Part shown: one piece after another, positions 11,601 to 23,300 of the stretch
Numbering within the stretch: position 1 is the first letter of the stretch
Layout: every line of letters begins with the position of its first letter
From: Limnomonas spitsbergensis
Lineage: Eukaryota > Chlorophyta > Chlorophyceae > Chlamydomonadales
Reading direction: 5' to 3'
Assembly: GCA_037349105.1 (NCBI GenBank)
Contig: JAYJMM010000021.1
Span: 1,922,001-1,986,000, forward strand
DNA length: 64,000 bases
The notes under the pieces: model-generated
The model's input: the letters and a program-made list of their open reading frames with translations, nothing else
Told to the model about the DNA's origin: nothing
The model's database searches: none
Program-made: the position numbers and the translations under genes

Positions 11601-13302
11601 GGCCCTAATGATTTCTATTGTGAGGCAGGGTGTACCTTGCTTATCCCCGGCTTCAGCAACGCCTGCTGCAAGGCATGTTGCATCTTGACACCCAGGTCCG
11701 GGGTCTCGATCTGGGGGCAGATCACAGTCGTCTGCGTGCCAGAGGGGAGCCGGGTCAGAATTAGTTCAGACAGCCTGATGATGAGAAGCAAGAATACAAT
11801 GATGTGCCAGGGGGGGGTACGACACAGGGTGCAGGGCTTGACTGGTGCAAGGTGCAGCCTGCAGCCTGCAATGCAACGTGTAGCGTGATCCGCCTTTGCC
11901 GTGATAAGAAGACTTTCATGGCCAAGACTGAAGATCGCTTTTTAAGCAAGTAGGAAGCTAGTGGTGTATCACTTGCAATTGGCAGAGACAGAATCACCGG
12001 GAAATTAGAATTTAGGTCATTCCCCCCATATCCTTCATCCAACAGAACAGGAGCAAGCAATACGCATGGCAAACTTAAATTTGCAGAGCAGATCTGTGCC
12101 GGTTTTCAGCCAGGTGCATTAGCCTTATCAGTACGGTTCCGCTACATACAAGTATCGAGCATTCTCTAGGCAATATCATACTGGCGGGAGGCAACGATTA
12201 CCGAAGTTTATGGTAGTACCGGAACCAGTCAAGTAAATTAAAAATCAAAACAAAAAGAGAAATTGCATCTCATTAAGAGAACAGCCAAACACGTTGTCAG
12301 CATGCCAATACTGTATGCCCCGGCCACCACCACCCTGCCTCAGCCCCACACACCACACCACTAATTATCAATCTTTCATACCACCATAAACCCAGCAGGC
12401 CACACCGTTGGGCCTCCTTGTCACATACACTAGACCTCCATGCCCCAATACGCAACCAACACTACACAGCCAGTGTGTGAATGTTTAGGCGACAAGTCCA
12501 CCTTGGGCAGGCCACACGGCGGTTGCCTAGGGCCGGATTGGGGGCATACCTAATCCAGCCTACAGACACCAGCCCTAGCAATATGGCTGGCCGTGCATGG
12601 GGAATCTGGCTGGAGGCCAGGAAGGAGCTGAACCATGCAAAATAATCGAACAACATACTGCGCATAGCACACAGCTTAGTCCACACTAAACATCAACCAA
12701 TAAGTACTGCTTAGCACACTGCGCCCCAAAATCCATAACCTTCCAATAACAAGGCCCAGTACGTCATATATCAGATGGCACATTTAATACGGTAGCAAAT
12801 GGCCGCAACTCGGCTTCAAGCAGCTTCATAGTTCTGGCGCCTGGAATCAGTTTTTATTCATAAGAGTTGCCTGGACAGCAAGGTCGAGTTGCCTGTGCAA
12901 CAAGGTCAAGTTGCGTCTCCCCACTCCCCAGCCCAAGTCCACCTCTGGAAGCACACCATGCACCCACTCCTGCACCAAAGCGGTATTATCACCATGGCTG
13001 TGATGCACCTCCAGGTACAATCCAGAGCTGCAAGTACACGAACGTTGCTTAAAGCTCATTTAGGTGGTCCCCTGGGACACGCTTAATGCAGCAAGTAAGA
13101 AGGCCATCCTAGTCGAGTCGAGTTCCGGCCCCGGGCTTCACCTGCTGGCAACATGCATGGCATGCTCTGCGCATGCTTTGTAGAAAGTGCACGCATTGTC
13201 TGGACCGACTGTGGCTGCTAGCCTCGTTTTGACCCTGCCAGGGACTGGAAGCCTAGCGAAAATGATGAGGCACGAGTCAGAAGATTGCACAAAATTTGCC
13301 AT
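8683..13302 (-). CDS. TIGR04282/DUF2064-type glycosyltransferase
   Basis: Seven exons on the minus strand: 13302-13142, 13027-12943, 11731-11636, 10546-10466, 10029-9952, 9443-9324 and 8913-8683. All splices are GT-AG, the phases close, and the product is 283 residues. Residues 12-28 contain LIIFARLPVPGRVKTRL, the nucleotide-sugar-binding N-terminus of this family. PDLGVKM follows at 93-99, then GTDIPD at 119-124 and GPAKDGGYYLLGL at about 145-157. The C-terminal part has WSSSSVLSDTL and LQDIDTLQDMREWL. Bacterial members are about 200-230 residues and belong to the GT-A glycosyltransferase superfamily; the acceptor is unknown. The last exon adds about 60 residues of low-complexity tail. Introns 3 and 4 carry tandem copies of neighbouring splice junctions (see findings). 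The gene starts 98 bp from the divergent LPA2 gene. Confidence 0.88.
10072..10325. repeat. 98-bp tandem repeat derived from the exon 5 acceptor
   Basis: Three units start at about 10072, 10169 and 10268. Each contains CATCAGGGAATGGACGTCAT, then CCTTGGCAGGCCCACCT. The latter resembles the real acceptor junction of glycosyltransferase exon 5 at 9998-10032 (CCATCCTTAGCAGGGCCCACC). The array is in the intron immediately upstream of that exon. Confidence 0.85.
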
Positions 13303-13400
13303 GGATCAATCTAGGAGCTGTCGCTTTGTGAGGGAGAATCTGCGACCGTGACATCGACGTCATCCAAGAACCGTACCATCGAACCCTAGCTTGAACCCCA
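13303..13400. promoter_or_regulatory. Short divergent promoter region
   Basis: Only 98 bp separate the ATG of the minus-strand glycosyltransferase from the first in-frame ATG of the plus-strand LPA2 gene. If LPA2 starts at 13491 the gap is 188 bp. A shared bidirectional promoter is inferred from spacing. No TATA box is obvious. Confidence 0.5.
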
Positions 13401-14485
13401 ATGTCAGCACTAGTCGCGGCCACTCAGATTGAGCCCAAACGTTATTTGCTGACGCCGCAACAACGCTTGCAATCAGCCATTTATTATCCTATGGCCATGT
13501 CAACTTCTGCTTTGCGATCAGTTCGGGGGGTGAATGTTCGGGGGGTGCACGCTTCCGTTTGCCCTCGCATCCTCGCCTTCCAACCCAGATTTGTGTGCAA
13601 CGCATCGAAAGGCTTTGGTACTGAGGCAGCATCTGAGAAAGCGCCGGTAAATAACGCTAATCGAGTGTGTGGACAGTCCATTTACTCCTCTCAGCCAGAC
13701 AATTGATCCCCATCTCTCTCCGCTGCCCTGCAGGAGGCACCTGCTGCACTAGAAGCAGACGCCAGCTCTGTGGATGCGCTGGAAGATCAGATTGTGAGCA
13801 CTGGGGCGTCTTGCAGGCTCGCAGCATGCATGCGACTGCATCTAGCCCTGGCATGGTAATTGGATCTACAGCCATGAATCTACCACATCTACCGCCACAT
13901 GCGTTCATGTCTCCATGCTAAGATCATTAGGAGGTTCAGGAGCTGTGCTAATCCTGCAACCTGTGCTTCCAGAGGAACCGCCGCCCCAAGAAGTCCGGCA
14001 GGATTGAGCCCCAGGTCAAGGTTAATGCACCTGTAGTGGATGCCGTGTCTGGCCAAACACCCATGACGGTGGAGAACCAGGCCGAGACAGTGGGGGTCCT
14101 CGCACTCTTTTACTTCTTCCTGACGATCCTGATTGAGGGGCTTGCCCTCGCCGCCTCGGTACGAACCTCAGGGCACAAGGGTGAAACAAATCTGTCTCGA
14201 CTTGTCGCCTTTTCCATCCATCTGCCCATGTCCCGCTATATTCAAATGTTCCAGAGCTGCCCAGCAGTTGCCTTAATCCTCATGCATGATGGGCATGACA
14301 GCTATTTGGTTGAATGAACGTGTGAGTTTTCCTGCACGCAGGGATTCCTCCCCGAGTCAATGGATGTGTGGGTGCAGGAGAACATCTACCCGAACTTCTC
14401 ATGGACAGTACTGGGCTTCCTAGGAGCCTCCTCCATATATGGTCTGTATAAAACAGGCAAGCTGCCTGGACAAAAGCAGATGTAG
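13401..14485 (+). CDS. LPA2: LPA2-like photosystem II assembly factor, chloroplast
   Basis: Four exons: 13401-13646, 13734-13793, 13973-14158 and 14342-14485. All junctions are phase 0 GT-AG and the product is 211 residues. The N-terminal about 75 residues are rich in Ser, Ala and Arg and poor in acids, as in chloroplast transit peptides. Then comes RNRRPKKSGRIEP, a basic stretch before the membrane part. Helix 1 is at about 142-164 and ends ILIEGLALAAS. GFLPESMD follows, and helix 2 is at about 185-201 (WTVLGFLGASSIYGLYK). The IEGLALAASGFLP junction is characteristic of LOW PSII ACCUMULATION 2, a thylakoid protein that assists CP43 assembly in plants. ATG 13491 is an alternative start that would give a shorter presequence. 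Confidence 0.85.
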
Positions 14486-16094
14486 ATCCGATGAGCCTCT
14501 GCTTGAATGCTCAACCTGCTCTGAGAAGGCAACAAACCAAATGCACTTAGGCATGGCATGCCTGCGGACCATGCAAGCAAGCATCATGGGCCTGATTTGG
14601 CTATGGTTTGCCAAGTCTTATTTACATACAATGTCACCCATTCTGGAAGCCTGTCTAGTAGGACGAAAGTGGTTGGCCATCCGATAGTCATGGCCCAGGC
14701 ATGTTCGATGTTGCTGATGTCTCGTACTTTCGGTGGACTGTTTTTTTTGCATAAGATGTGGCTGTTATTATTACTTTCGGAAACTTTAATTTCCGTTTTT
14801 TGTCTGGCTGATTTCGACCCCCCTGCAGTCTCAACACCGCTAACCTTGTTCAACATAACATTTATTTGGGCTGCACGAATGTGCCTACAGTGTGATCACA
14901 AAGGCTGTTGCGCCACGATATCCAACTGTGAGCAGAATATGTTGGCACTCAGCTAGTCAGCTAGGGCAGTGATGACCCCAAGGTAGGGTACTACTCCTGA
15001 ATTGCAGCTCAACAAGGCATCAGCCTCAAAACATGTGCATACCGTGGGCTTGAACCATCGGTATATTGTACGTCTAAGTCCAACACCCCCTCACACCAAT
15101 AGAGAGTACGGCATGCCTGAGCCTGCCATCCTCGTAATTACGCAATTGTTTTAAGCCTGAGGAATCAAGGGATAGAGTATCACCTTCCGGCTGAAAGAGC
15201 AATGTCATGCATCTGCCTGGAAGTGAGTGGGACCCAGGGTACTGATCCGGATGCCAGGTTGGTATATTAAGCTCGGTGCAACCGGGTGGTTCTCATCCTT
15301 GTAACATTCGGCCCGTGTTAGAATGCCAAGCATGTAAGCTAGATGTCAGGCAAGATTTTTATGTCAGCTCTGGGGGAAATGCGCCCGAGCATGACAAAGG
15401 CCAGAGTGGTCGGTGTACCCATCATAAAGACAGCATCACACAAAACAAGCCTAGGAGTGTTCCGTTTTAGGGTCGGTTCACCCCCCCTCAGTACAGACCT
15501 TAGAGTGGTCGTTTGATTTCACACTTCAGGCAGAGATTGCTGGGGAGGGGTTGCTGTTTGGCCCAAGCAGACCGCCAGTCCGTTTCAAAGCTCCAGAACT
15601 TCTGATGGGGAAGGGCGCCTGGCCCCTCAACCTTACAAGTCTCCTGACATACAGTCTAACAAGCAGGGGTGACAAAACAAGCTGACACACAAATAACGGT
15701 AGACAAAATACAGTCTCTTGAGATTGCAGCACACAAAAATACTATGAAATCTGGGCGCAAAGGTTACGCCAAAAGCATCACTCAATGTTGCATCCGCATC
15801 CACACCGCTACCATTGCCATCCAATGACATTCTGCATCAAGGGACGTGCTTAACCACAGCCAGGGCCAACGCGTCTTGCCATGTCATGCAGGATCGCAGG
15901 TCTATCGTGATCAGGCTTTCTCAAGCCTCTTTCAGGACCCACGCCAAATAGGCCGCAAGGCACATTGGCACATTGCAAACTAAAGAAGTGAGGAAGGTTA
16001 GGCTAATAGCTCCAGCAGCAGCATTCGGATGGCCCCAATCTGGCGCACTAGGCAATTACCAGGTATCGTCTTTAATGGAAATTTGAGTCCAGCA
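14486..16094. other. Tail-to-tail intergenic region
   Basis: It lies between the stops of LPA2 (+) and the GCK-domain gene (-). It contains short unsupported frames only. No repeat array or RNA gene is recognised. At 1.6 kb it is longer than most intergenic gaps in the window. Confidence 0.5.
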
Positions 16095-17097
16095 TCAGTT
16101 TCCGCTGCTGCCTGCTGGGCTGTCCGTCTCCTCCTCCGTTTTCTCATCCCCCAGGAGCATGGACAGAAAAGGCTCGTAGTACTCCGAGTTGTCCATCGCG
16201 CACTGAATAAATATTTTAAACTGCAAGGCAGACATTTCCCAAGGAACTGCATTAGACGTGCTCGCTCATCCATCCCCTAGCAGTATCCCAGGTGCCTCTA
16301 ACACCCAGGCAGGGTCAATGACATCACACCTCTGGGCCCGGCTCAAAAAGGCTCGGCCGCGTGGGCGCCCAACTGTCTAGTTGGGAGAGAAAAAAATATA
16401 AGGCCTGGGGGAGGAATGAAAGAGAGGAAGACCTAGGAGAGGGATAATACCCCCCCCCCCAAAAAGGAAAGGCAGTCCGAAGAAAAGAATCCGCTGCCTT
16501 CAAACAGACAACACCATCACGACTGGGCATGCATGGGATACCTTAGCAATCACCGTGAAAGAGCAGCCTTCTGGAAGCCAGATGCGGCACATGACGCAAA
16601 AGCTACAGCTGGGGAACGAAAAGCGCCACACATATTGGCGCTACATAATCCCCACAAAAGGAGCGTGGCCCTCGTCTCACGCTCGCATGCAGCAGGAAAG
16701 CCTCACGGTTCAGTCCAGCAGCATGGCCACGAGCACAGTGGATCTCACCTGGTCATGGCACACATCCACGTAGTCCACACCTTCCTTCTTAGCTGCCTCT
16801 CTGCATGCTGTCCATGCCTGCTCAGGCAGGGGGGACGAGCAAGGATATGTCCTTGAGCCGCGTGAGACTGCTACAGGGGCACAGGCAGCAGAAGAAAAAC
16901 TGAATCATGGGACCAACCTGATGCTGATCTTTGCAGTCGCCTGCCTCTATGAATTGGCATATGGGGCACTGCGCCGTCTCCTCGGATGGCTGCTGGGGAT
17001 CAGCTGGGCTGCTGTCCGCTGCACTATCTGAGCTGCTGGCTCCACTGCTACTTGCGACATCGGATGATGACTCTTCTTTCTTGGTAGGTCCAGGCAT
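16095..17097 (-). CDS. GCK-domain protein
   Basis: Three exons on minus: 17097-16918, 16817-16749 and 16220-16095. All are phase 0 GT-AG and the product is 124 residues. The first 40 residues are a Ser/Asp/Pro-rich, probably disordered, leader. The rest is a GCK (Gly-Cys-Lys-rich) domain: CPICQFIEAGDCKDQ at 44-58, then AWTACREAAKKEG, VDVCHDQ, a cysteine at residue 90, and NSEYYEPFL. The six cysteines at 44, 47, 55, 65, 80 and 90 match the family's spacing as I remember it. The function of GCK domains is not established; they occur in small plant and protist proteins. An in-frame ATG further upstream at 17193 would add 32 residues; I prefer 17097 because the upstream part resembles leader sequence. 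Intron 2 contains a retroelement tail fragment. Confidence 0.85.
16310..16400 (+). mobile_element. Retroelement 3'-tail fragment
   Basis: CACCTCTGGGCCCGGCTCAA, then GGCTCGGCCGCGTGGGCGCC and TTGGGAGAGAAAA. This is clearly homologous to 49245-49320 and, inverted, to 50740-50825 and 51340-51430. It lies in an intron of the GCK-domain gene. The link to a non-LTR element rests on the copy adjoining the reverse-transcriptase remnant at 49.6-50.4 kb. Confidence 0.65.
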
Positions 17098-17327
17098 TAT
17101 GGATTTCACAGCAGTTGTACCATATGAAAGTCTTTGATGTCCCATGTCCGGCCCAAGCGCTAAACAAAAGTAGCAAAGTGTGAACCGCCACATGGGTGTG
17201 GGGCCCAGCTCCTGGTGTCGAGCTGCCCGAGGTTGAGGCGCTCATTGCCTGACCAATGCGCGCATCTTGGGGCGTGGACAGATTGAGATTCAGCAAGTTT
17301 CGCTCCAGCAAGCAAGTCGTCGTCGCG
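17098..17327. promoter_or_regulatory. Divergent promoter region
   Basis: The intergenic span is 230 bp between the GCK-domain start (17097, minus) and the dihydrouridine synthase start (17328, plus). It is 158 bp if the in-frame ATG at 17256 is used. A shared promoter is inferred from spacing only. Confidence 0.45.
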
Positions 17328-20300
17328 ATGTCGACCCGCAGCCCTCAGTTAGCCGGTCGGCAGCTTCTTAGCGTGGCCCCAATGATGGACTGGACGGACC
17401 TGCACTACCGACAGCTTGCTCGAATCATATCTCGAAGGACATGGCTGTGGACCGAAATGGTGTGTGCTGGCAACTGCCGCTTTCGCTTCCATTCGCTGGC
17501 GGACGTACACCGCGCGCACATGCCTGACGCTGCCTTGCATTCTGCTTGCGCCAGGTGGTTGACAAGACCATCTTGCACACACCCTTCCTTGAAAAGTTCC
17601 TCTGGTTCCCTCCTGAGCAGCACCCTATCGTGTGCCAGGTAGGTCTACTTGGCTTCAGCTGGAGATGGTTGTGGTGGGCCTAATGCATGCATCCTGACCC
17701 TTAGAGGCTGAGTGTAGTGGCCAGTGTCGCTAAAGAGCATACCTATCACGCGCCCTCCCATGCCTCCCATGTGCTGTCTCCCGCCCCATGGGCAAAATGC
17801 CCCCAGGGGCCCCAGCATGCCTATTATGCGCCCTCCCATGCCTCCCATGTGCTGACTCCCGTCCCATGGGCGAAATGCTCCCAGCATGGGTCCATAGACC
17901 CCTCTCCTGGGCTTGACTGCCCAGGCCTGTGTTTGACATCAGAGAGTCGTTGCCTGCATCTAGCAGTCTAGCAGTGCATTGATAACGTTGTTTGGTGCAA
18001 TTGGCGCACCGCTCCCCACTTCGTTGTCGACCCATCTTTAGACGTGTAGTAGGAGCCTCTGCAATATAGTACCATAACACCTCACTGTCTCACCCTCGCC
18101 TCCCTTTCCTTTTCCGTTCCCCACCAAACCTTTGCCTCACTCTTACAGAGCAAGCTCCCTGCCTCACTGCCCCGCCTCCCCCCTCGTCTCCCCCTTTCCC
18201 ATTCTTTCCTCCTCAGCTAGGCGGCAGTGACCCTGCTTTACTGGCAGCTGCAGTGAGGAAGGTGGTCGAATATGGCTATGATGAGATCAACCTCAACTGC
18301 GGTTGCCCTAGGTATAGGGGGGGGGGAGGGGCTGAACTGTATTAGGAGAGGATCTGGCCTAGGCACATTGAAGGGGGAGGCAGGATACCTGGCCCTGGTA
18401 CTGGGTGTGAGGAGGGACAGGGTGAGGAGGGGCAGGAGGAGAGGGTCCTTGACCTTGGCACAGGGAGGGAGAAGGGGTAGTAGGACAGCAGCCGGAGTGT
18501 GAATATCGGTATATGTGTTTGCATCTATGGCAAGGGGATGGGGTTGCTGCCGCACCTGGTCACCTTCAAGGAGCAATACAGGCTGAGGGGCTGCAATGCA
18601 ACCTTGGCCTCTCGCCTAGAACGAGGCGCACTGTCTAGGAAATCAGTTGTGTTGCCTTAAGAAATCAGTTGTGTTGCCTTAGGTAAGCCTGCTGCTTTAC
18701 AAATCTAGTCAGAATAGGCAAACATGGCTGGTGACCAGGCTTGTGACGTTCAAAGATCGCTGACAATGCTGTTTTGGAACTGGACAGGATGCTGGTGGAT
18801 CAATTGAGGTGATAGCCTCTAAACATAGGCTTGCTTTGCATGTGCAATGTGAAGACCGATGTCTGCCCTTTGAATTTCATGCGTGACACGCTCCTCCTTT
18901 ATGTGGCCTGCCCTAAGCCCGGCAGCACGTGGCCTTCTTGACCCTCTGCCTGCTTCTGGACCCGTTCCTGCTGCAGCGATCGAGTGGCTGGCGCCGGCTG
19001 CTTTGGGGCATCTCTCATGCTGCAGCCTGAGCTTGTGGCAGCATGCATGAAGGCCATGGCGGAGGCCAGCAACGGCGTCCCCGTCACGGTCAAGTGCAGG
19101 CAAGTCTAGCCTCTAGAGAGGAGAAGGAGAGGGAGGGGGGAGGGGGAATGCAGCATGTATGGAGCAATGGCATCCTCGTCACAGTTAAATGCAGGCAAGC
19201 CTAGCCTCTCGAGAGGAGAAGGAATGGGAGGGTTGAGGGTTTGCATGAAGGCTGTGGTGGAGACCAGGATCTGCGTCCCCATCACATACAAGTGCAGGTT
19301 AGTCTATAGAGGAAGAGGAGGAATAAGGAGGGGGTAGCTGGTGTGATGGTGTGTCCGTTTGAGCTGGGGCAAACGGGTCCAGCTCATGCAGACTCATATA
19401 CACACCACCTTCTCCCCCTGGGACGGGTTTTCAATGTGTCAAGAGTATTGCAGCGGTCTAAACCCTAAACCCTTAACCCTGTCTGCTGGCGGATGGGCAT
19501 GTTATCTGGATGCAAGCACCGCCCTCTCCAGCCCCCTCCTGGGGGCCTTCGGGTTAAGGCCAGCCTTTAAACCCTGAGCCTTGTGGCCCGTCACCCCTGG
19601 CACCTCTAAAAGGCGAGAATCCTCCAATCTGTCCCTAGGGGAAAGCTTGTCCCTGTCTGGTGTGTCTGTGAATGAGAGAGAGAGAGGGGGGGGTAATCAC
19701 CCCCCTCCCCCCTTGTTTATGAGAGAGAGAGAGAGGGGGGGGGGTAATCACCCCCCTCCCCCCTTGTTTATGAGAGAGAGGGGGGGGGTAATCACCCCCC
19801 TCCCCCCTTGTTTATGAGAGAGAGGGGGGGGGGGTAATCACCCCCCTCCCCCCTTGTTTATGAGAGAGAGAGGGGGGGTAATCACCCCCCTCCCCCCTTG
19901 TTTATGAGAGAGAGAGAGAGGGGGGGGGGTAATCACCCCCCTCCCCCCTTGTTTATGAGAGAGGGGGGGGGGTAATCACCCCCCTCCCCCCTTGTTTATG
20001 AGAGAGAGGGGGGGGGGGGGGGGTAATCACCCCCCTCCCCCCTTGTTTATGAGAGAGAGGGGGGGTAATCACCCCCCTCCCCCCTTGTTTATGAGAGAGA
20101 GGGGGGGGGGTAATCACCCCCCTCCCCCCTTGTTTATGAGAGAGGGGGGGGGGGGGAATCACCCCCCTCCCCCCTTGTTTATGAGGGAGAGAGGGGGGGG
20201 GGGTAATCACCCCCCTCCCCCCTTGTTTATGAGAGAGAGGGGGGGGGGGGGTAATCACCCCCCTCCCCCCTTGTTTATGAGAGAGAGAGGGGGGGTTATC

Positions 20301-23300
20301 ACCCCCCTCCCCCCTTGTTTATGAGAGAGAGAGAGAGGGGGGGGGGGTAATCACCCCCCTCCCCCCTTGTTTATGAGAGAGAGGGGGGGGGTAATCACCC
20401 CCCTCCCCCCTTGTTTATGAGAGAGAGGGGGGGGGGGTAATCACCCCCCTCCCCCCTTGTTTATGAGAGAGAGAGGGGGGGTAATCACCCCCCTCCCCCC
20501 TTGTTTATGAGAGAGAGAGAGAGGGGGGGGGGTAATCACCCCCCTCCCCCCTTGTTTATGAGAGAGGGGGGGGGGTAATCACCCCCCTCCCCCCTTGTTT
20601 ATGAGAGAGAGGGGGGGGGGGGGTAATCACCCCCCTCCCCCCTTGTTTATGAGAGAGAGGGGGGGTAATCACCCCCCTCCCCCCTTGTTTATGAGAGAGA
20701 GGGGGGGGGTAATCACCCCCCTCCCCCCTTGTTTATGAGAGGGGGGGGGGGGGGTAATCACCCCCCTCCCCCCTTGTTTATGAGGGAGAGAGGGGGGGGG
20801 GGGTAATCACCCCCCTCCCCCCTTGTTTATGAGAGAGAGGGGGGGGGGGGGGGGTAATCACCCCCCTCCCCCCTTGTTTATGAGAGAGAGAGGGGGGGTT
20901 ATCACCCCCCTCCCCCCTTGTTTATGAGAGAGAGGGGGGGTAATCACCCCCCTCCCCCCTTGTTTATGAGAGAGGGGGGGGTAATCACCCCCCTCCCCCC
21001 TTGTTTATGAGAGAGAGGGGGGGGGGGGGTAATCACCCCCCTCCCCCCTTGTTTATGAGAGAGAGGGTGGGTAATCACCCCCCTCCCCCCTTGTTTATGA
21101 GAGAGGGGGGGGGTAATCACCCCCCTCCCCCCTTGTTTATGAGAGAGAGGGGGGGGGTAATCACCCCCCTCCCCCCTTGTTTATGAGAGAGAGGGGGGGT
21201 AATCACCCCCCTCCCCCCTTGTTTATGAGAGAGGGGGGGGGGGGGTAATCACCCCCCTCCCCCCTTGTTTATGAGAGAGAGGGGGGGTAATCACCCCCCT
21301 CCCCCCTTGTTTATGAGAGAGGGGGGGGTAATCACCCCCCTCCCCCCTTGTTTATGAGAGAGAGGGGGGGTAATCACCCCCCTCCCCCCTTGTTTATGAG
21401 AGAGAGGGGGGGGGGGGGGGTAATCACCCCCCTCCCCCCTTGTTTATGAGAGAGGGGGGGGGGTAATCACCCCCCTCCCCCCTTGTTTATGAGAGAGGGG
21501 GGGGGTAATCACCCCCCTCCCCCCTTGTTTATGAGAGAGAGGGGGGGGGGGGGGGGGTAATCACCCCCCTCCCCCCTTGTTTATGAGAGAGGGGGGGGGT
21601 AATCACCCCCCTCCCCCCTTGTTTATGAGAGAGAGAGAGAGGGGGGGGGGGGTAATCACCCCCCTCCCCCCTTGTTTATGAGAGAGAGGGGGGGGGTAAT
21701 CACCCCCCTCCCCCCTTGTTTATTTGAGAGAGGGGGGGGGGGGTAATCACCCCCCTCCCCCCTTGTTTATGAGAGAGAGAGGGGGGGTAATCACCCCCCT
21801 CCCCCCTTGTTTATGAGAGAGAGAGAGAGGGGGGGGGGTAATCACCCCCCTCCCCCCTTGTTTATGAGAGAGGGGGGGGGGTAATCACCCCCCCCCCCTT
21901 GTTTATGAGAGAGAGGGGGGGGGGGGGGGGGGGGGTAATCACCCCCCTCCCCCCTTGTTTATGAGAGAGAGGGGGGGTAATCACCCCCCTCCCCCCTTGT
22001 TTATGAGAGAGAGGGGGGGGGTAATCACCCCCCTCCCCCCTTGTTTATGAGAGAGGGGGGGGGGTAATCACCCCCCTCCCCCCTTGTTTATGAGGGAGAG
22101 AGGGGGGGGGGGGGTAATCACCCCCCTCCCCCCTTGTTTATGAGAGAGAGGGGGGGGGGGGGGTAATCACCCCCCTCCCCCCTTGTTTATGAGAGAGAGG
22201 GGGGGTAATCACCCCCCTCCCCCCTTGTTTATGAGAGAGGGGGGGGTAATCACCCCCCTCCCCCCTTGTTTATGAGAGAGAGGGGGGGGGGGGGGGGGTA
22301 ATCACCCCCCTCCCCCCTTGTTTATGAAAGAGAGGGGGGGTAATCACCCCCCTCCCCCCTTGTTTATGAGAGAGAGGGGGGGGTAATCACCCCCCTCCCC
22401 CCTTGTTTATGAGAGAGAGGGGGGGGGGGTAATCACCCCCCTCCCCCCTTGTTTATGAGAGAGAGGGGGGGTAATCACCCCCCTCCCCCCTTGTTTATGA
22501 GAGAGGGGGGGGGGGGGGGTAATCACCCCCCTCCCCCCTTGTTTATGAGAGAGAGGGGGGGTAATCACCCCCCTCCCCCCTTGTTTATGAGAGAGGGGGG
22601 GTAATCACCCCCTCCCCCCTTGTTTATGAGAGAGAGGGGGGGTAATCACCCCCCTCCCCCCTTGTTTATGAGAGAGAGGGGGGGTAATCACCCCCCTCCC
22701 CCCTTGTTTATGAGAGAGAGGGGGGGGGGGGGTAATCACCCCCCTCCCCCCTTGTTTATGAGAGAGGGGGGGGGGGGTAATCACCCCCCTCCCCCCTTGT
22801 TTATGAGAGAGGGGGGGGGGGTAATCACCCCCCTCCCCCCTTGTTTATGAGAGAGAGGGGGGGGGGGGTAATCACCCCCCTCCCCCCTTGTTTATGAGAG
22901 AGGGGGGGGGTAATCACCCCCCTCCCCCCTTGTTTATGAGAGAGAGGGGGGGGGGGGGTAATCACCCCCCTCCCCCCTTGTTTATGAGAGAGAGGGGGGG
23001 GGGGGGTAATCACCCCCCTCCCCCCTTGTTTATGAGAGAGGGGGGGGGGGGTAATCACCCCCCTCCCCCCTTGTTTATGAGAGAGAGAGGGGGTAATCAC
23101 CCCCCTCCCCCCTTGTTTATGAGAGAGAGGGGGGGGGGGTAATCACCCCCCTCCCCCCTTGTTTATGAGAGAGAGAGGGGGGGGGGGGGGGGGGTAATCA
23201 CCCCCCTCCCCCCTTGTTTATGAGAGAGAGGGGGGGGGTAATCACCCCCCTCCCCCCTTGTTTATGAGAGAGAGGGGGGGGGGGGGGTAATCACCCCCCT

